From Struthio camelus (Eukaryota; Chordata; Aves; Struthioniformes; Struthionidae), in assembly GCF_040807025.1 (NCBI RefSeq), contig NC_090942.1, positions 193,496,247 to 193,560,246 on the forward strand: a stretch of DNA of 64,000 nucleotides. The letters are read 5' to 3'. The stretch's first letter is position 1; each line of letters begins with the position of its first letter. The notes beneath the pieces are model-generated. The model was not told where the DNA came from and did no database searches. It worked only from the letters and a program-made list of their open reading frames with translations. Of this stretch, positions 42,545 through 54,100 are shown in pieces. Both the position numbers and the translations under genes were made by a program.

Positions 42545-42600
42545 ACTGAATTCTTGTCTCAATTTTGCCATGGTGTTGCCTTGGGCAAATCACTTAATAC
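42545..42600 (+). mobile_element. possible MIR-like SINE fragment
   Basis: CCTTGGGCAAATCACTTAA (42579-42597) matches the diagnostic MIR segment (CCTTGGGCAAGTCACTTAA, recalled). The preceding TTCTTGTCTCAATTTTGCCA is loosely collinear with the MIR upstream text. The downstream part does not hold up well. MIR-type elements are rare but present as fossils in birds. Confidence 0.4.
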
Positions 42601-44877
42601 ACAATGTCTGAAAACATGTTAAGGCCTTTTACCTGAATGTGGTGATTCCAATACTAAGAAGTTGAGGACCAGATTCTGCCACAGTTATTCTCACAGCCTG
42701 GCACAGCGCCTTGGTCCCAACCCTAAAAAAAATTACACACATTTAATTTTGCACATATAAGGAAATTGCTTTAGATGGTATAGTCTACCAGTCAGGAAGG
42801 ATGGAAGAGTTTGTTTTTGTATTTTTGGAACTATTATACATATGCCAGTATAGAACTGATGTGTATCAAGAACCTTTTATAGCATTTTGCCCAAACTAGC
42901 ATTTAGTAACTTGCTAGAGGAAAGAGGGAAGAGGGACTCCAGTTAAGGGGGCTTCTTCCATACCTAGCGCATTATTTTTATTGGGATATTATTTATGTTA
43001 AGCCCTCCACATAAACTGAAAAATCATCTATATTGTTTTTAAAATGACATGTGTGCAAATCAAGGCAGATAGTCAAAACATTTTAAACACTAAGGTCCCC
43101 ATACACCACTAGGATTTTTTTCCAGTACTTGATGAATAGATACAGGAACTAGAAAGTTTCTTCTAAATATCACTGGGGATACATAGTGGACTGATCTGTG
43201 ATACCCACAGGTCCCAGGGCTGCACATGAGTTCAGTGTCCCTTCCGTGGTGGGACAACAGGAATTCACTGCTTTATCGACTTAGCAGTTTCGTTATGAGC
43301 ATTTCCGGCGTTGATGCATGTTCATTGCTCCTACAGTGTGCTAAAAAGACCTTTGGTGTTGTTTCCAAGTCACTCTTTCTGTTTGATTTTACAATGTTCC
43401 TAGCTACATATAGATTATTTTAGAGAGCCAATGCCATACACCACTAGAGACATCAGTGGCACGAAGTACACACAGCTTGAGCCTGCTAAACGATGTTAGT
43501 TGTTACTATTAAATTGTGTTAGCGCATGCCTACACATGGCTCACTCTACTACTGACAGTATTCAAATGAAGGACATCGATGTCAGACTATGTAGACAACT
43601 AAACTAGCTCAGCAATTCTTTTGACAATGTAAGATTGTCTTGTACAGTGCATTTCTACAGTCTGGTCCAGTCTGGTATTTTATGTTTCAAATACTGAGAT
43701 TTTCATCATTTTCCTTCTTCCCTGTGAGGTACAAATAAAAAAAGGTGGAACAAAATACTTATTTTTTAATTTTTTTTTGCTTGTGATCTGGAAGTGGCTG
43801 TCTCCTGCAGCTGACAGAAATTAGGCAGTCATTGGTGATTTTTTGAGAGAAAATTCCAGTTCCTCAAAGGTGAAATTTTCCATACAACATTAATGGAAAA
43901 GGTTTCCTAGTTTCCAAGGTGGAGTCATCATCTTCTTTTTTTTTTTTTTTAAGTCGTCCCATAACATCTCAATTGCAGGGAGCACAGGAGTACTGACTTT
44001 TAGCTTTATGCTTGACCCTGATTCAGGAGACGCATGATTTGTTTCAGGTTGGAGACAAATCAGTTCTGCCCCCTTCCCTTATGATCTGTTCGGGCCTGAA
44101 CAACCAAACAGACTAACAAATGACTGACGTTTTGGCTGAGTGCGATCTAGGTTCACATCCCTGTGTTGGTGAATATTTACACCAAATGTGAGTGACTGAG
44201 AAAAGGAGAAGTGTTCAAATACAAAACAAGGCTGGTGGGCAGGAGATGTGCAGAATACAGGAGCCCATTTCCTGCTTATAGTTCAACCTCTTTGAATGCA
44301 ACTGCCCCACTAGTGGTAAGTCTTGCTACATCAGTATTTCTCCCCTGGAAGCCTCAGAGCAAAGTGGTTTTTCCTTCATTATTACAGAAATTCTCACAGG
44401 GCTAGGAAACCATTCCCTGTCCGTTTTTGCACATCATTTCAAAATAATGATATTTAATATAACGAGTGCGTGCCAGGTGACACTCAGGGGGCAAGAGAAA
44501 GCTCAGCACAGCCTAAGACTTCAAAGAGAAGACAGGGATAGCACCTACCCCAAAAATGAAAAGAAGATGGATAGCAAAGAGACAGGTGCCTTTAACTTCC
44601 AACAGATACAGGCACCACACCTCTTAGCCCTTCTCTCTACTGGAAGAATAGCAGCGATATAAGGAGGCTGCGGCAGTGCTTGCTAACGCAGGCATGATGA
44701 TGCATGAGGAGTTTCTAACACGTGAGGGCTGGAATAGGACGATCCCTCAGCACGTGCGAGCGCAACAAGGGTGCCCCGAGGTATTTTGCCGGCGAGATTG
44801 GGGTATTTTGGGGTGGGGGGAGCACCGAGCCCCATGATGCAGGCGCTCCCTCCCCCTCCCCCCCCGCCTCAGTGCTC

Positions 44878-44932
44878 CGCGCGGCCGTTAACGGCTGAAG
44901 AGGGGGGGCGCGCGCGCGGCCGTTAACGGCTG
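44878..44932. repeat. duplicated 20-bp block with palindromic MYB-type site
   Basis: CGCGCGGCCGTTAACGGCTG occurs at 44878-44897 and again at 44913-44932, exactly 35 bp apart. Each holds the perfect palindrome CCGTTAACGG (44885-44894, 44920-44929), which is two head-to-head TAACGG cores as bound by MYB-family proteins (established). Both copies sit just upstream of the GC boxes. Confidence 0.9.
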
Positions 44933-44960
44933 GGGGAGGGGGCGCGCGCGCCGCCGCCCT

Positions 44961-44990
44961 GCCCCGCCCCGCCCCGCCCCGCCCCGCCCC
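44961..44990. repeat. (GCCCC)6 tandem GC boxes / G-quadruplex-prone tract
   Basis: Six perfect GCCCC units, then TCCCC. On the minus strand this is repeated GGGGC, matching SP/KLF GC boxes and having strong G-quadruplex potential. The array lies about 110-140 bp upstream of the FAM124A start codon and could be length-variable. Confidence 0.92.
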
Positions 44991-45077
44991 TCCCCTCAGC
45001 GGGGCGTGCGCGCGGCGGAGCGGTTCTCTCCGCCGCCGCCCGCACACGGCGCAGCGGGACGAGCAGCTCCGGCGGCC

Positions 45078-45089
45078 ATGGAGCTCTGA
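45078..45089 (+). CDS. minimal upstream ORF (Met-Glu-Leu-stop) in FAM124A 5' leader
   Basis: GGCCATGGAGCTCTGA gives a three-codon ORF in a strong initiation context (G at -3, G at +4). It ends 10 nt before the FAM124A start codon. If the transcript begins upstream of it, ribosomes would have to leak past it or reinitiate, lowering FAM124A translation. Its inclusion in the mRNA is likely but not shown. Confidence 0.5.
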   Translation: MEL

Positions 45090-45099
45090 CGCCTCCACC

Positions 45100-45158
45100 A
45101 TGGACAAGAAGCCCGGCGGCGAGGATGAGTGCGTGGACTCGGGAGCCGAGACGGGCGG
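45100..45158 (+). CDS. FAM124A: FAM124A coding exon 1 (residues 1-19 plus two bases)
   Basis: The start codon lies in an ideal context (CCACCATGG). It encodes MDKKPGGEDECVDSGAETG and ends with the first two bases of a Gly codon at donor GG|GTGAGT (45159 on). The acidic CVDSGAETGG block is identical to human as I recall it. Human carries a slightly different, Gly-rich stretch just before it. DSGAET resembles a DSG-type beta-TrCP phosphodegron, but spacing to the next Ser is longer than usual, so this is speculation. The exon lies inside the CpG island, and the codons are GC-rich for that reason. Confidence 0.9.
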
Positions 45159-48100
45159 GTGAGTGAGTCGCGGGGTGACCGGCGGCCGCACCCCCCCCCC
45201 TTCCACCTCCCCGCGGTGGCGGAGCGGCTCCTGCCCCGCGGCCGCAGCTGCTCCCGCCCGCCCGGCCGCCCGCCCGCTGCACTTGTTGTCGGCGCCCTCC
45301 GCCGAGCGCGCCCCGCGGCGGCCCCGGGGAGCGGGTGTTTCCTCGCAGGCTTTGTGTCCCGGCATGCGGCAGCCAGCAGTGGGATTTTTCCCTCCCTGCC
45401 TGCCGGGCAGCACCCCTCGCGTGTAGTTTTCTGGCTAACTGTCATGTTTTAACCCACCCGCGCTTGCTGTGGGTAGGTGAGAGGCCGCGGGCCAGCGTGG
45501 GGTTGGGGGGCGCCGAGGTGGCTGCGGCGGAGCCCTCCCGGCCGCTGCGGTCCCCTGGGGAGCAGGGAGCACTCCTACCTCGGAGGATTGCCGTGTTTTA
45601 AAGGCCCCGGTGGTCCGCCCTCTCCTGTGGTCGAGTTAGGGAAGAGCTCCCCATCGTCCTCGTCTTACACGTGGGGACCAAGATGCGAAGGTGTCACGGT
45701 GCTGTGTTTCAAGTGTGAGCCCCAAACCAACTCCTGCGACTTCACCGGTGGGGCCTGGTGCTGTGCTTCATGGGCCATCAGCAGGTGCCAGAGTGTGGTG
45801 CTCAGGGTTTGGTTCTGCCCCATCCCTCTGTGTCCCCTGATAATCCGTGTTAAGGATGGCTGGGAAGGTGCCTGTCCTAGCCTGTCACCATCTCCCATCA
45901 GCCCTTGTGGCAGAAACCTTGCCAGCATCAGGCAGACAGGCTGAGTCCTTGGAGGGACCATCGGAGCGCCACAGAGGCAGGTTAGGTTGGTAGCACCCCG
46001 GAACTGGGTTGCTGCTCTCGTGATTCTCACCATACTGACCTGTGAAGTGCCATAAGCTCTTTTGGTAGTTGTCCAACCTGTAAGTGTATAAGAGGCATGG
46101 AGAGTGACAGTTCAACCTGTGTCATACAAGAGTCAAGGAGAGTTTTATCTGGCTCTGTGCCCCAGCTGCCAGAGGTACAGTGTGTTTGAAAGTTAGATGA
46201 CTTGCCCTAATATCATGGGGCTGCAAGGATGAGTCATGGGATCCCCAGTTCTGACTGCTGCAGATCCCAACTCCAACCTGTCTCTGTGGTGGAGAGAGGG
46301 AGGCTCTTTCCGGCCCATTTTACATGCTGTTGCCGTGTTGTCTTGTCAGGAACGGTGGTGAGCCCTTGCTCATTCTTTGGATCCAGAGGGACAAAATGAG
46401 GTTGCCTGTTCGCTTTGCTCTGTTCTCTCCTAGGTCTTCATTTTCCTCCATCCTAGCTTTCTCAGCCGTGTTCCTCCTGGCTCCTCGCCTGGTCTTTCTC
46501 CCTTGGTCTTGAGTCTGACCGCCTCATGGGTGTGAGGGTGTAACACACAAACGGGGTTGGACAGCGTTCCTGTTTTTTCTTTGACCCTGTCTGCCTTGCT
46601 GCTGTAAAAGCACATGCTGAGATTCAGAGAAAAGGGAGCACCCTAATCTCAAACTGATGCAAGTAAATAAAAGTGCTTACTGTTTGTGTCAGGGCACTGT
46701 GCTTAAGTATGAGACTGAGAGCATAAAGGAACTGTAAAGCTAATTCTTGATTGTGAAGTGGTGGCACTGTACCCAAATTAAAGTAGCAATATTATAATCT
46801 TTTTTTAAAAGTTTTGGATGAAAATGGAATATTGCAATCTTTTTTCGTACATCCAACTATTCATTTAAATCAAAATTTTTGGTTTTGAACTCCTCTGTCA
46901 TCAGAGAAGTTGTGGACTCTTTTCCTTTCACTATAAATTGTTGCAGTATTGCAGTATGGTGAAAGTTTTAAAATATTTTATGTGGCATCAGCATAAAGGA
47001 AAAAATGCAGGCCACCTTCCTAGTCCTTGGGACAACAGTTTTTTAGTTCATCTTTGGGGAATGTGGATAAGATTAAGACAGCATAATTGGTGAATTCATG
47101 GCTAGTTGAAAGCTCAAGAAATCCCTGATGGGTCAAGTCACTCTTAATTTGTTGAGCTTATCCAGAATAGAAAAACCTGCATTTTGTTGGGAGGGGCACT
47201 TGGAAGGATTTGACCCAGATGATAACATTAGCCTTTAGACCTTAGTGATCAGCAGGACAGCTGCTCATGTCTGGCGCTGATGAGGTGTTAAAGCTGATGA
47301 TTTTATGAAGCATCTTTGTTGCAGGCTTGACACTGGAAGGCAGAGTTTAACAGTAGAGGCTGTTGGAGGAATTTTAATCGTGGCATATGGTAATTAATAA
47401 GTGCAGTTCCTTTCCCTGAATTTTATTTTGGGGGGGAAAAAAACAGACCTCTGCATTTCAGTTTTATTTTTTGTTCTATTTAGCAGCTATTTTTAGTTCA
47501 TCTAGTTCATTTAGTCTGATAAACATGACACGTATGTCCCTTTCACAATGTTTATATTTCAGTTTTCTCACCAAGCCAACTGTTCACAGTGCTTGCCTTT
47601 TCTTCTTAGTGAAGATCTGCCTTTTACTTTATCTAAGTCCTATAATAGCTATTGCCAAATTGAACTGTCCTTGTTCTCCAATTACTCAAATATTAAAAAA
47701 AAAAAAAAAGGTTTTTAAGTTCAGCCATCATCCTATGAATGTCCTATGTATTAGGAGAGACAACTGTCAAAGTAATTCAGTAACAGTTTCACATCAAGTG
47801 GTCTCTTTCTGTCACTCAAAGAACAGTATTGTATAGTGACTGTAGAGTAAATCCAGGCGCTGCAAGCCATTGTCACCTTGATGATGGTATACGAGGATGT
47901 GTGAGCTCTTATGGAATCTGTAGTGCTGAAACCATTTATAGCAACTAATAAATCTAATACATTAAATGTTCTAGATGGCATATGTTTCTTCACGTTTTGC
48001 TATGGCTTTTGCTATGGCTTCCAGCTACAGAGCAGGCAAAACTCTGTGCTACAGGAAAGATCAGTTACAGTTTTAAATCCTCATTTTACCAATCCATTAG

Positions 48101-51100
48101 AAAGTATCTTTATATTACTGCATTTGCCTCAGTAGATAGGAATGGCAAAGAAGCTGCAGAAACAAAAATAGTATATTTTAAGTTACGGAATCCAATAAGA
48201 ATGGATTGAGGTGTTGTTGTCAAGAACCTAAATAAAGGAAATAACACACACAAACCAATTAGTTTATATTGGCTCCTCATTAATGAGATCTGAAAGAGTT
48301 TCACCATCCTTGGTCTTAGATACTTTGCCTGTACATAGTGTATTTTCTTGGAAAATTTATATTTCAGCTTTTTAGTATGAAAACTTAATTTCATCTGTTA
48401 CTGAAATCTTCCAGCTAAGAACTATGGGCCACAGACAATTTTCTGTGGTAATGATTTAATCAGTGATTTTGTACCATAGAACCTGAATTTTTAGAAAGAA
48501 CTTCATCTCTTTTTTTTTCTTTGATTAGAAAGCAAACAGGAAAAAACATGAAAGAAAGAATTTTAAGGGAGGAGAAATACATGTTTAAAGAATTGTAGTT
48601 AAAATATAATGAAAAATGCTAAAAATCTAATACTAAACTGCTAAAGAGAATGAGATGTAGAAATGTAAAACAAGACATCTTGAAAATGCACAAGCCATGC
48701 AAATATCAATTTACTATCCCTACTCTGAATAGCAAAGCAGTTTTCTGTGTCATTCCTTATCTCTGAGGCTGAAATACCTAAACTGACATAAGCTTTAAAA
48801 AAAGTTTAGAGGTGGTTAGGCATATAATTTTAAAGCACGGGGACACATTCTTGCTGCCACTGATGTCAGTGGTGAAGTGTCAGTTGAATTCATTGTATTC
48901 GCAATTGAGATCCAGAGTGAAGCATAATCAGTGTGAAAATCATGTAGTTTCTAACACCTAAAGCCTTAAAATTTAATTCCTAAATTAGGTCCACCTACCT
49001 GCATTTCAGGATTTTTTTCTATAGGCATGCTCTTTCCTATCTATCAAGTGTATATGCCTTAACTGAGCGTAACGCTTCAGTGAGATAGCTGTCATTAATG
49101 GAGATTTTGATACATGTGACAATTCCCAACAGAGCCTCACTTGTTCCCTTATACAGCTGTAAGAGCCAATGCCTTTAAGAGCTAACACTTCAATCATTAG
49201 CTTACTAGTAATGCCAAAGTTACCAAGCATCTAATTTTTCCCTTCCTTCGTTAGCTGTCCAAAATTATTAGACACTAACTTCTACCTTTCTCTTGAATTG
49301 CAACTTAAAAGAGCTTTTCTGCTTTTTTCAAACAACTCATTAATTTTTTTAGAAGAAGTGGGGAGAACACCATTGAAGTACCCTTTTTCTGTATAAGTTA
49401 GAAATGTAAAATAGAGGTTTTACTTATGATGCAAACTGAATTCACTAGTAGTTGATTGCTGAGTAATTTACACATTTTAGGAAGAAGGCAAATTGTAGTA
49501 TGTATTTGGTAGCCCACAACTACCAAGGAATAGCTCGACTATGTGGAGAGATCCGTTTCAAAGTCGACAGTCAAAAGGTATTTAATGCTTAGGATGCTGT
49601 GCACTGTGCAGCAGTTAATTTTAAGCATATAGGAATGGAATTTGCTCAATATTTGTTTGCAGTTATTATTTGGGGGTTTTGTTCCATCCCTTTCCCTTCC
49701 TCCTGTGGTTGTAAATTCCCAAAGTTAATTTCTACAGAGCTTATGTTAATTTCTTGACTGTGCTGTAGCTGCCAGTGAGACCCTCAATAAATTAGCAGAA
49801 CTATTTCAGCCTCTGTTCATTTATCTGTTAAAAAGGTTAAAAAAAAAAAAAATCCTTTCTTTGTTGCAGCTCTGTAAGCTGTGAGGTTTTAAAACAGAAA
49901 AATGCAGTTGTTAACTGAAGTCAAAGTAGCCTATAGAAAAGAGGGTGTATCCACTTAAAAGTATTAACAGTGTTGTAATTCATTGTGTCCTCAGTCAGAA
50001 TTGGCTGTTGAAAATACGAAACAGCCTTTTTTTTTTGTTTGTTTTCATGCCATTGTTCCATCCTTCTAGCTTAAAGGGTTTAAACGTTTATGACTGTCAT
50101 CTGTGTGATAGTCCTTCAGTTTGAGGCATCTCTTGTCACACATTGCATCAATTTATGTGAAACTCAGGAACACAAATCACTGCTACTGAAACCTATTCAA
50201 AGTCTATTTTTTTACCTTGGGGTTTCTTCTTTTTTGCTGAGACATTAACTTTCTGCATATCAGTCACTCTGGACATGTCAAGGTATACAATTTGTCTGTG
50301 ATTTGACATCCAAATAATATAAAATTGAGCTTTTTGTTACAAATTGAGCTTGGGGCACTGTTTCTAAACAGATGTGATTGGTGGAGTGTAACTATTTGAT
50401 TGAATCTCTAGCAGAAGACCTGTTAGTGTGTTGCACTAGGGCTAGTCACTAAAAGCAACAGGTAGGTAGGCTTTAAAGCACGTTCTGCTGGCCAAGGAGA
50501 TCTGTGCTGATATTTGTGGTGGCTCTGTTCCAGCAGAGAGGGAGCTTCACCTCTGCTAGCTGTGGGAAAGTTGAGCATTTGGTAGTGGTGAATCATTTAA
50601 GCTTCTTCTGCTCTGGAGCTAAAAGCTCCAGGACCACGGGAGGATGGCAAGGGTTACCAAATGCTTTGGATGCCCTGGTACATGTTAGCTGAGTCCTGAT
50701 GCATCCCTCTCGACAATGCTGTGTGGCCGACTAGTGAATGAGGTGCAAAGGCAGGTATACTAACACACTCACCTGCTTGATCACATTTTGGAAGACTGTA
50801 AATGACGCTTCTTCATGATCCTCATCATGGGGATGATAACGTATCTTGCTTAGGGCGTCAAACACTGTTTTTGCTAATAATCTCCCTAGTATGGAATTTA
50901 CAATTGAGGCATGGGACTCCATCCTCTTGAATTTGCTCACTCACTCTACTAGAAATCCAGAACAACTCATTTTGAGACAAGTTGCTCTAAGTTATTCCAT
51001 TGCAGTAGTCTTGATTACAGAAGTAGAAGTGTGATGAAGGTAATGGATTTGCTTTGGATTTATATCAGTGAAACAGATTGTAATCCAGCCCACAGGAATA

Positions 51101-54100
51101 TGATGAGAAAAAACCCATGACAGAATCACACACTTAAATCTCCTGACTCACACGTTCTGCTTAACTGCTCTAAAATCCTCCTATGTGCCCTGTAGAACAC
51201 TTTCCTGGGGATGGAAGTTAAAGAAGCTGTTAAATGCAACTCATATGAAACAATTATTTCCTAGGTAGAAAAGGCAGTGAAAAAGTGTGACTACAGCAGG
51301 TGCCATACCATCAGTTCTAGGCAAGCTAAGGTTGCAGACAACAGAAGAAGTAATGAACCATATAGAATTTCATTTTGCCAGGGGATTAAAGAGTTCTGGC
51401 AACGGTGACCCTGGGCATATTGTCGTGGAGTATTGTGTTAGAAATAACTTGAAAGACATATGTTCATTTTACACAGTAGTGTGCCTTGTGGAGATGTTCT
51501 TTGGCTCAGAAACTCTAGTTATATCTATACCAGTATGTTAAACACCACTCGGGAGAGTTCCTGACCACTGCAATAGAGTTGTCCTTATTTCTGAACACTT
51601 AAAGGGTTCATGGCATCAGTTTGGGCAGGCCCACTATAGCCCTGTCCCACATGATTCCTGGGTGTGTTTTAGCATGGGCCAGGGACTTGTTTTCCCATGT
51701 TACCATGGGCGAGGGATTATTCCCAGGAGGCCATTTGGATGCAACTACTACTCTTTAGGAAGGCAGGAGGTTTTAATGGCACAGGCTGTTTCATGGCAAT
51801 TGGCCTTAGTCCCGGAAAATTTTCTTTGGCACATTTATTTATTAGCATAGATGTCACCACTATAGCCATGTTAATGTGATGCTGGGTCGTGATTGATCAG
51901 CAGGCCTAAGTAACCCAAGCACAGAACCATCACAATGTAGCTATATTGCTTCTGTGATTCGAAGAGACGTAAGAAAGCAGTGCTTCTGGAGCAAAGAAGC
52001 AGAGGTTTACAGTTTTTTTAGATATCTTATTCAATAACTGCAAGTTGTGCTAGCTGCTACTTGCTAGTACTCATTGGTGTATTTTCTCTTAGATATTCTG
52101 AAGCTCTGTATTGCTAATCGGGAGTGAGTAGAGTGTGATGATCTCAGAGACCTGCTCTGGTTCTCTTGCGCTTATATGGTCTAATGCCCTACAATAATGC
52201 ACTGCCTTGATCCTTCAATAACTCCAGTGGGAGCCTAGGTCCCACATCTCTCAAACTTCTACATTTCTATTTTAATGTTTCTTGACATGTTCACAACTAG
52301 TCTTTGCTGGTGGGCTGACCCTTGAGCATGAATACTTTGCAGACTGAAGTGTCTTTTGACTCAGCAGTGAGCCCTCTTTTCAATACCTCCCACTGCTTCG
52401 ATACCCTTTTTGATCATTTTTTCCTCATTATATGCCTATAAAGGGAACAGTCCTTCATTAGTTCAGATTTTATCCTGAACGTCTCTTTCCTTTTCTCTAT
52501 AAAGTAGTATCTATCAGTTGCACAGAGGAGGTAGCTTGCTGCAAAACCAAGTAATTGCCCTGGAACTTCTGAGCAATATGGCCCCAGCCTTTCACCATTA
52601 AGGTCGCTAAGTGCTTTACTGTTGAATTATCTTAATGAGAGAATCATCTACCAAGGGGACTGATAGAAGTGTATACTCAGGATGTTTAAAGCAGATGGAA
52701 AGAATTGGAAGGAACAGAATTGCTTGATGACCAGAGGGTCTTCATGACCTTGGAGATGTTTATTTCTATATTTAATTTTTCTAATACATAACCATGTCAA
52801 ATGGAATGTTTATTGGGTACAGAACTCTGAAAAGCTTATACGACTTACAGGACCTTAAGAATCCAATATCCTAAATAGTTGACTATAAGAAAAAAGTAAA
52901 AAAGGTTCTTTTTTTATTTTGTAAGCAACTTACCACTGCAGGTCATGAATCTGAATGATTAATAGCTAATATTTTGAAAGTGTCAAGGATTTTATTAACA
53001 CTATCATTTTTGCTTTAAGGACTAGATTCAACTCAAAGTTCAAGGAAAGAAATTAATTGGAGAGAGAGCTAGAGGTGATTCAGGTTTCCACTGAGAATAC
53101 ATAGAGACATGCATATTCATGCCATTGGATTTTAGGCATGTAGCCGAGAGTCCCAGATTAGGAGTGTACCTTCTGTAGGTTTCCTCTCCAGACAATGGGG
53201 AGAGAGAAGCACTTCATACTTCCCTTGCTATTGACTGTAGTGGTAGCTTAGGTAGAGTACAAGCCTCATTTAGGCATCCAAGGTTAACATAAGCCTTTGA
53301 ACTTAATTATCTTTTTTTTTTAATTCTGTACATGTCAGTTATGCTACAAACATGAATTAAATATTAGGTTGAACCATATTAGAATTACCAAAAAAACCCC
53401 AGTGCAATTCTAAAGCCTATTAAAATGTGTCTGCAATTAGTCTCTGAGCACACTGTTGTATCCTCCTTTCTCACTCCCCTTCTTTTTATTTTTCCTCGTG
53501 TCTCATTTTTCATGTCCTACCTGTATGTAGAATGTCAGTTCCTTGGTTCAGGACTCATTAATTCTCAGTGCCCTATAATGTGCCTGCAGCACTCTGGGGA
53601 AAATAAAATAGCAGTGTGAGGTAATAGAAGGCTGCTTTTACTCACAATAAGCAAAAGACAAAATGTTGTCTCGCTTCTATCTAAAATCTAAGCAGTGTGT
53701 ATTTATATTAAATTAGCCACCAACTGCTGAACACAGATACACTGAAGGACAGCCTCAGGCTATTTTCAAACAGAAGAGCAGACTAACTGAATCCTTGCTT
53801 GAGATGCTTGGAGGCAGCTGGATGTATATTGCTTGCCTCCGAGTTTGTGAAGGGTGACATGTTACAGTTGTATCTCTAGTCCAAATATACGGGATGCCAA
53901 ATCATACCAACATGACTAGCTGATGGAAATACCATGCAGTTTTATGGCCTGCACCACAGTACCTAGCTAGCCCCCAACATCTCTTTCCCTTGGTCGCTGT
54001 TCAGAACTGGACTGGGTTGATGTACATGGCCTTTCCACTGGTACAAGTGGGAAGGGGAGGGCTGGAGACGAGGGATGTTCTCCCTTCCTGCCCTTTCCCA

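Larger units (their letters stand above)
18224..44740. other. intergenic region between C13orf42 and FAM124A
   Basis: This 26.5-kb AT-rich stretch has no exon I can recognise on either strand. The longest open frame (177 codons, 30017-30550, plus) shows no known domain. Features that can be supported are a 32-bp perfect tandem duplication (34985-35048), a fossil CR1 3' end (36321-36440), a MIR-like fragment (42545-42600), and motif matches at 25856 and 27505. A T15 tract occurs at 43936-43950. Distal enhancers of either gene could lie here, but sequence alone does not show them. Confidence 0.7.
44740..45620 (+). promoter_or_regulatory. CpG-island promoter of FAM124A
   Basis: A dense CpG block of about 0.9 kb spans the FAM124A first exon, within AT-rich flanks. 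There is no TATA box at a suitable place; instead it has tandem GC boxes (44961-44990) and two copies of a 20-bp block with CCGTTAACGG. The TSS probably lies between about 44995 and 45070, giving a 5' UTR of roughly 100 nt or less. High-GC content opens long spurious antisense frames here. Confidence 0.85.

Noticed and set aside
44715-45413. 232-codon open frame on the minus strand over the FAM124A CpG island, plus overlapping 119- and 149-codon frames
   Set aside because: Ala/Gly/Arg/Pro-rich translation is what stop-poor GC-rich DNA gives on any strand. It lies antisense to a recognised promoter and exon and has no domain. Antisense transcription is possible but the ORF is not evidence for it.
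45129-45944. long plus-strand frames (107, 88, 155 codons) after FAM124A exon 1
   Set aside because: They lie in intron 1 downstream of a strong donor, in other frames than FAM124A, and reflect the CpG island tail.
47695-47709. A15 tract as the tail of a processed retrocopy or SINE
   Set aside because: No gene-like or repeat-like sequence ends at it, and no target-site duplication is visible. Similar T or A tracts occur at 43936-43950 and elsewhere.
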